Virus record (IMG/VR): IMGVR_UViG_3300010354_000459
Coordinates: 1-28,298 of that record
Reading direction: 5' to 3' (one strand)
Source of the DNA: a virus
Length of the DNA stretch: 28,298 nucleotides
A model generated the notes under the pieces. It ran no database searches. It worked only from the letters and a program-made list of their open reading frames with translations, and had not been told where the DNA came from. Shown piece after piece: positions 24,159 to 28,298 of this stretch (the stretch's first letter is position 1; each line of letters starts with the position of its first letter). The position numbers were made by a program, and so were the translations under genes.

Positions 24159-25589
24159 ATGTCACTAGCATCAGGTTTAAAAGAAATAGAATCATCGGCA
24201 GTAGGTTTTGAAAAAACCGTATATAACAGCAGTTCAAGTTTAAGTGGTAACAAACTTTTATATACTTACGCTAACAGAACAGAGGTAACCACACCTTATG
24301 GAAATTTATTTAGGTCTTTTAACTTTCCAATAACAAATTCAGAAATTCAAACATACAATCAAACTTATGCTAATACAGCATTAGGGCATATATCTAATAT
24401 TGATGAAATTATTGTTATTGAAATACCAAAAGGTGAATATGGTGAATTAATTGATGGTAAAACTTTTAAATTAACATTTCCTGTTACACTAAACAGTGTT
24501 GCAACATCTACAACAGTATATGGTTCATATTTTGGATTTTTAGGTTTAGGCGCAACCACTTTTTTAGGTAAAAATTTAAATAAACAATTATCAGAAAGAA
24601 ATAATAACTATTTTGGTTTTAACGCAACATCGCAAAACGACAACAATACAAATGTAACCTTTTTGTATTCAAATGATATTCAAAAACCAAAAAATAAAGG
24701 TGATGTAATTACTGTTTTAACATCTACAACTATATCAGTAACAGGTAATGCTGCAAATAAATATACTATTACAGGTGTTTCATTTAGTACAAATGATTTA
24801 GTAAAAATTACCGTATCCTCACCAACAGGTGGTGACATATCAAATATAAGAGTTGAAGTTAATGGTGTTGATTTAACATTAAATTCCCCAACCTCACCCA
24901 ATCCAAATTTAATAGCGATATCTACACCTGGCATAAATGATGTTAGTCCTAAAATTTATCAAGCAGGTGCTGGTGCAATAGTATCAAAAAATGTAATAAT
25001 TGAAATACAACAACATATATCATATGATTTACAATGGGATGTTTGGTCATCAAGTAATCAGTTTCCTTCGGTTGAAGGTGATGAAAGTAAAAAAATATAT
25101 GCTTCATATGATGGTGTAAAAATAAATAATGTCTTTAGCCCTCTTTATGATAAACCTGTAGGTATTCTATTTCAAGATAAAGGATTTGCTGTTATTACAG
25201 ACCAAACTTTAGTTCAAGGATTTAGATATACAATAGGAACAAGTTCAGGATTTAATGGAATTGCTTCAGGACTTACATATTCAGGTGATAAAAATTTTGC
25301 AAAGATATATTTTACATCATCAACACTATCAAATGCACAATTTGATTCAATAACAACTGAATTTGTACAGAATATTATGTGTGTTGCAGGATTAGGAGAA
25401 TTTGTTACAACAACAAACTCATCATATGTTGATGCATACGATGCTAACGCAACTCAAAAACCAACATTCATTACATCAATTGGTTTGTATAATGCAAATC
25501 AAGATTTAATTGGTATTGCAAAACTTAGCGAACCTGTAAAAAAATTACCAAGCAATTTAATACCATTTAATATTAGATTAGTGGTATAA
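24159..25589 (+). CDS. Appendage/fibre-like structural protein sharing C-terminal module with the 689-aa protein
   Basis: A 476-aa beta-rich protein closing the array. It lacks the YLTQ...FSLHD N-terminal module and instead starts MSLASGLKEIESSAVGFEKT. The middle contains Thr/Ser/Asn-rich strands (ITVLTSTTISVTGNAANKYT) of Ig-like type. The end (FITSIGLYNANQDLIGIAKL, then SEPVKKLPSNLIPF) aligns with the last residues of the 689-aa protein, sharing I-x4-Y-x2-N-x2-L-(I/V)-(G/A)-x-(A/G)-KL and PxKK. This resembles the tail-collar type ITExGLFDxDGxLxA module. A 27-nt gap with an AT-rich palindrome-like stretch separates it from the previous gene. Structural role inferred from composition and neighbours. 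Confidence 0.6.
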   Translation: MSLASGLKEIESSAVGFEKTVYNSSSSLSGNKLLYTYANRTEVTTPYGNLFRSFNFPITNSEIQTYNQTYANTALGHISNIDEIIVIEIPKGEYGELIDGKTFKLTFPVTLNSVATSTTVYGSYFGFLGLGATTFLGKNLNKQLSERNNNYFGFNATSQNDNNTNVTFLYSNDIQKPKNKGDVITVLTSTTISVTGNAANKYTITGVSFSTNDLVKITVSSPTGGDISNIRVEVNGVDLTLNSPTSPNPNLIAISTPGINDVSPKIYQAGAGAIVSKNVIIEIQQHISYDLQWDVWSSSNQFPSVEGDESKKIYASYDGVKINNVFSPLYDKPVGILFQDKGFAVITDQTLVQGFRYTIGTSSGFNGIASGLTYSGDKNFAKIYFTSSTLSNAQFDSITTEFVQNIMCVAGLGEFVTTTNSSYVDAYDANATQKPTFITSIGLYNANQDLIGIAKLSEPVKKLPSNLIPFNIRLVV

Positions 25590-25601
25590 TATCGTATTAT
25601 A
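25585..25601. repeat. Inverted repeat between structural array and RuvC-like gene
   Basis: Arms tataata (25585-25591) and tattata (25595-25601) around tcg, overlapping the stop of the array's last gene and ending 5 nt before the RuvC-like ATG. It may be a promoter or regulator site at the change from structural to nucleic-acid genes; it lacks G/C pairs and a T-run for a terminator. Confidence 0.25.
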
Positions 25602-25606
25602 GTTAT

Positions 25607-26227
25607 ATGGAAATTATTAATTTTAAAGATTTGGGTATAATCATACCCAAAGACAGAGTATTTCTATCTTTTGATATATCTACAAGTTGTATTGGTGTTT
25701 CAATTTTTAATGAAAATTTCGATTTAATTTCGGTAAAAGCATTAAAAATGACCAAGACAAAAGATTGTATTGAAGACCCTGAGATAGTAAAAGGTGATGG
25801 ATTCAAAAAATTTGTTGAAGAATTAAAAATTTACGAAGTAATTGATATATTTGTTGAAGAACCTTTAGTCAAATCAAACAATGTCTATACTGTTAACAAA
25901 CTGTTAAAATTTAATGGGATTTGTTCTTACATCTTAAGAGATATTTTGGGTATAATTCCAAAATTTTTAAGTGTTGATGAAGTAAGGAGATTGTTCTGTC
26001 CTGAAATGACAGAATACGATGTTAAAAAGGATAAGACAATTTTAAAGTTCAAATCTAGAAAAATCGACCCCAAAACCTATATATTTGAAAAGATAGCAAA
26101 AGAATATGAAAATATTTCATGGATTTTAGATAGGAATGGAAATTTTAAAACTGAGAACTATGATATAACAGACTCAATTGCTCTTGCAAAAGCATCTTTT
26201 AAAAAATTTTATGAAAAAGAATACTAA
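25607..26227 (+). CDS. RuvC-like Holliday junction nuclease
   Basis: A 206-aa RNase H-fold nuclease. The first strand FLSFDISTSCIGVSI gives the catalytic D23 in the DxSxxxxGxS signature of RuvC. FVEEPLV supplies E84/E85 at the end of the third strand-helix unit. The C-terminal YDITDSIALAKASF offers D186 and D189, matching the last acidic pair of RuvC (DxxD/HxxD before an AxxxA helix). It would cut branched DNA during recombination or before packaging. A Lys-rich insertion lies between ~115 and 165 relative to the bacterial enzyme (173 aa). It is followed by the UVR-motif protein, overlapping by 17 nt. Fold and likely function are well supported; the phage substrate is unknown. Confidence 0.8.
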   Translation: MEIINFKDLGIIIPKDRVFLSFDISTSCIGVSIFNENFDLISVKALKMTKTKDCIEDPEIVKGDGFKKFVEELKIYEVIDIFVEEPLVKSNNVYTVNKLLKFNGICSYILRDILGIIPKFLSVDEVRRLFCPEMTEYDVKKDKTILKFKSRKIDPKTYIFEKIAKEYENISWILDRNGNFKTENYDITDSIALAKASFKKFYEKEY

Positions 26228-26723
26228 AAAAGAAGATAATAAGATTTATGTAGATTTGTTAACAACTATTAACAAATTTTCATATTTTTCATGTGAAATG
26301 ATTCTTCCTGAAGATATTGATGAATTTTTTGAGGAATATGCTAAAGAATATGAAAATCCTGATGAATTTTTTGAAACATTAGAACCAATACTTGAAAATT
26401 CTCAAAGAGTTATGTATTTAACAGGAACTCTTGTTGATACAGAATTTATTAATTTTATTAACACTTGGGAACAAATTCCATTGGAGGATAAAAAAGAACA
26501 TATTAAAAAGGATTTTATTGATTTGTTAATCCCTGTTACAGTTCATTATAGTGGTGGTGAGCAGTTTACTACACTATATGTTATTGACCTTTTTAAAATT
26601 AAAACTAAAAGAAGAAGAAAGACTGAGATTGAACTTCAATCTGAATTAGATGATGCCCTAAAAACAGAGAATTATGAATTAGCGGTAAAAATTAGGGAAA
26701 AAATTAAAAAGATTAAAAAATAA
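26211..26723 (+). CDS. Small acidic protein with C-terminal UVR motif
   Basis: A 170-aa protein. The N-terminal ~130 residues are acidic (EDIDEFFEEYAKEYENPDEF) with a short beta part (DLLIPVTVHYSGGEQFTTLY), and unrecognised. The C-terminus (~138-170) is ELQSELDDALKTENYELAVK then IREKIKKI, a good match to the UVR helical hairpin (LxxxLxxAxxxExYExAAxxRDxI). UvrB and UvrC use this hairpin to bind each other, and it also occurs in ClpC- and McsA-type proteins as an interaction motif. The ATG at 26211 overlaps the RuvC-like gene by 17 nt; an earlier in-frame TTG at 26178 would overlap more and has no support. An adaptor for repair or protease complexes is possible; function unknown. Confidence 0.62.
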   Translation: MKKNTKKEDNKIYVDLLTTINKFSYFSCEMILPEDIDEFFEEYAKEYENPDEFFETLEPILENSQRVMYLTGTLVDTEFINFINTWEQIPLEDKKEHIKKDFIDLLIPVTVHYSGGEQFTTLYVIDLFKIKTKRRRKTEIELQSELDDALKTENYELAVKIREKIKKIKK

Positions 26724-26725
26724 AC

Positions 26726-26733
26726 TATATTTG
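26726..26733 (+). promoter_or_regulatory. TATATTTG -7-like box before metallophosphoesterase gene
   Basis: TATATTTG ends 4 nt before the ATG at 26738. If it is a -7 element, transcription would start at or next to the ATG and the mRNA would be leaderless. Same box as before ssb and the winged-helix gene; no clear -33 partner. Confidence 0.35.
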
Positions 26734-26737
26734 TTTT

Positions 26738-28298
26738 ATGGTTACAAAAAATTACATATCAGCCGAAAACAGAGTTGATACGGCAATTGATGTTATTAAA
26801 CTTTGTATTAAGAACAATACATCAATAAATCAAACTGAGCAATATGAAGGATTTGTTAGGAAAGTTTTGGTTAGCAAAAAAACAAAAAATGCTAAAAACT
26901 ACAAAAAACTATTAGATATTTATAATGAATACCTAAGTGCAAGAAAAACCACAAAAAATGTAACAGTAAATTCTGTACATAAAACAGATGTGGATAAAGA
27001 AGAAGCGTATGACAATAGAAGTACATGGGTAGCTAATCGTGATTCTAATAACAGAATTATTGATTATTCATTTACAATCTATATTCATGGTGAAAAACCT
27101 TTTATAGGAAAACTAACAAGAGAACAGCTTGAAACTATTCATCAATATTATCCATATGTGACAATGATGAATGTTTCATCATATTTTCCTTATTTAACAT
27201 TTCAACAATTTAAAAGAATTTTAAGATGTTTTAATATTACAAAAGACATGTTATTTCCTCTTCATGTTCTTGAAGAACATAGTGAAGAAGAAATTGCTGA
27301 ATTTGCTTTAAAAAACAAAGCAAATATGGCTTTAAACAAAATTGTAGAAAAGAAAGCATCATTCATTGAAAAAAAATATTTTGAGAGCCAAGAAAAAATT
27401 CATGACCTTGAAAATATTCATAAGTTCATTGAGGAAACAATTGATAGGTTCTATAATAGAACTGAGCAAGAACAAGAACTTAAGAATCCTGATATATTAG
27501 GCAAGTATACAGATATTTGTTATTTAATGTATTCCGATATACATTATGGTAAAAAATATGATAATCCTGTATTTGGTAGGGGTTATAATAAAGACATTGC
27601 ACATGAAAGAATGATGCAAATTGCAAAAAAGACTATTGATTATATTAAATTTAAAAATCTTAATAGTCTTTATATTCTTTTTGGTGGTGATTTGTTTGAA
27701 TCTGTAATGACAGGTGGAATGAGAAGTGAACACTTGAGAGGAATGGATTTGGTTGGTATTGACCAAATACTTTTTGGTATTGATTCTCAAATAGAGTTTT
27801 TAAATTATTTAAGAAGAAATCTAGGAAAAGAGTTTCCAATCGTAATTACATATATTGGTGGTAATCACGATAGAATTGGTAAAGATAGGGATGATGATTC
27901 AGAGAGAACAGGTTCTTTAATTGCGTATCATATGATTGATAGAGAGTTCAAAGAAGATAGATTTGTTCAAATAAATATACCTAGAAAACCTGTCTATGTT
28001 GAAAAGGTTCAAAATCACGAAATGAATGATTTATGTATTATTGCTCATCATGGTGATGCTGAAATAATTAAAAAGAAAGGTCATGAACTTGTTAATCTTT
28101 ATGGTATTGGAACATCAGGATATCATTTAGTCGTAAATGGTCATTGGCATTCAACCGATATTTCATTTAATGCAGGAACAAATTATATGGAGATTTCATT
28201 ACCATCAGTTTGTTCGGTGGATGAATTTATTTTAGACAGACTAGGTAATAATCAATTGCCAGGATTCTTGCTTGGTGTATGTGAAAATTCAGGATTTA
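26738..28298 (+). CDS. Calcineurin-like metallophosphoesterase (3' end cut by right edge)
   Basis: An open frame from ATG 26738 to the right edge (520 codons, no stop). All five metal-site motifs of the family are present: YSDIHYG (D267, H269), FGGDLFE (D318), GGNHDR (N376, H377), IAHHGD (H437/H438) and NGHWHS (H469, H471). This is a complete di-metal centre, as in Mre11/SbcD-type nucleases and phage phosphoesterases. The first ~260 residues are a helical, basic region with a possible helix-turn-helix (FQQFKRILRCFNITKDMLFP) and a coiled-coil linker. It follows the RuvC-like and UVR genes, so a DNA-processing role is likely, but RNA or nucleotide substrates cannot be excluded. The frame continues outside the window. 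Confidence 0.82.
   Translation, partial: MVTKNYISAENRVDTAIDVIKLCIKNNTSINQTEQYEGFVRKVLVSKKTKNAKNYKKLLDIYNEYLSARKTTKNVTVNSVHKTDVDKEEAYDNRSTWVANRDSNNRIIDYSFTIYIHGEKPFIGKLTREQLETIHQYYPYVTMMNVSSYFPYLTFQQFKRILRCFNITKDMLFPLHVLEEHSEEEIAEFALKNKANMALNKIVEKKASFIEKKYFESQEKIHDLENIHKFIEETIDRFYNRTEQEQELKNPDILGKYTDICYLMYSDIHYGKKYDNPVFGRGYNKDIAHERMMQIAKKTIDYIKFKNLNSLYILFGGDLFESVMTGGMRSEHLRGMDLVGIDQILFGIDSQIEFLNYLRRNLGKEFPIVITYIGGNHDRIGKDRDDDSERTGSLIAYHMIDREFKEDRFVQINIPRKPVYVEKVQNHEMNDLCIIAHHGDAEIIKKKGHELVNLYGIGTSGYHLVVNGHWHSTDISFNAGTNYMEISLPSVCSVDEFILDRLGNNQLPGFLLGVCENSGF

Noticed and set aside
24841-24848. CAAATATA (TATATTTG on the minus strand) inside the 476-aa gene
   Set aside because: It lies within a plus-strand coding region and no minus-strand gene starts nearby, so it was not counted as a promoter.
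21491-24934. Several short minus-strand open frames below the appendage array
   Set aside because: All are antisense to long plus-strand frames with recognisable modules; Thr/Asn/Gly-rich genes in AT-rich DNA commonly leave open reverse frames.
27524-27790. 88-aa minus-strand open frame near the right end
   Set aside because: It is antisense to the metallophosphoesterase frame across two of its metal-binding motifs (DIHYG and GGDLFE).
1-28298. tRNA genes, CRISPR arrays, insertion sequences, integrase or attachment sites
   Set aside because: I looked for cloverleaf-like GC-richer segments, regularly spaced short repeats, transposase motifs and flanking inverted repeats, and saw none that could be supported.

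Overview
This window looks like part of the genome of a large, strictly virulent, T4-type myovirus that infects a Bacteroidetes host, probably aquatic. The evidence for a T4-type phage is a gp25-family baseplate protein beside a gp26-like protein, a tape measure protein, a very large baseplate hub protein ending in a lysozyme-like domain, a UvsX/RecA-type recombinase beside a single-stranded DNA-binding protein, a RuvC-like nuclease, and TATAAATA motifs like T4 late promoters. The evidence for a Bacteroidetes host is indirect: very AT-rich DNA, no Shine-Dalgarno sequences before the starts, TATATTTG boxes that match the Bacteroidetes -7 element TAnnTTTG, and GCTDPTALNY...DGSC repeats of a type common in marine Bacteroidetes. 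All complete genes recognised here stop with TAA except one, the gp26-like gene, which stops with TAG.

Layout. Positions 1-2110 (minus strand) hold a recombination/replication block: ssDNA-binding protein, terminator hairpin, UvsX, and the start of a PIN/5'-3' exonuclease-like gene cut by the left edge. Positions 2212-15869 (minus strand) are mainly a tail/baseplate block. In transcription order it runs: gp26-like protein, a small ORF overlapping its 3' end, a 331-aa protein, the tape measure, a winged-helix protein with its own possible promoter, the 1676-aa hub/lysozyme, and four smaller proteins ending with a DNRLRE-like structural protein. Positions 15870-15932 are a divergent promoter region. 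The plus strand from 15933 carries a ParB-like protein, gp25, a glycosyltransferase, five modular appendage or fibre-like proteins (18967-25589), and then a second nucleic-acid block: a RuvC-like nuclease, a UVR-motif protein and a metallophosphoesterase cut by the right edge. One small two-helix membrane protein (18641-18934) lies on the minus strand inside the plus-strand block.

How the parts fit. gp25, the gp26-like protein, the tape measure and the hub would build baseplate, hub and tail. The modular proteins at 18967-25589 share N- and C-terminal modules and probably form baseplate-attached appendages. The glycosyltransferase may decorate them or the host surface. UvsX, SSB, the RuvC-like nuclease and the phosphoesterase would support recombination-dependent replication and processing of DNA branches. 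No tRNA genes, CRISPR arrays, integrase or insertion sequences were seen, and no stretch over 300 bases lacks a gene.

The points most worth following up are: a possible programmed frameshift between the gp26-like gene and the overlapping 86-aa ORF just upstream of the tape measure region; the unusual lysozyme active site at the end of the hub protein; the ParB-like protein with a possible ADP-ribosyltransferase-like C-terminus; the tandem modular appendage array with one free-standing module; and a palindromic bidirectional promoter touching two start codons.
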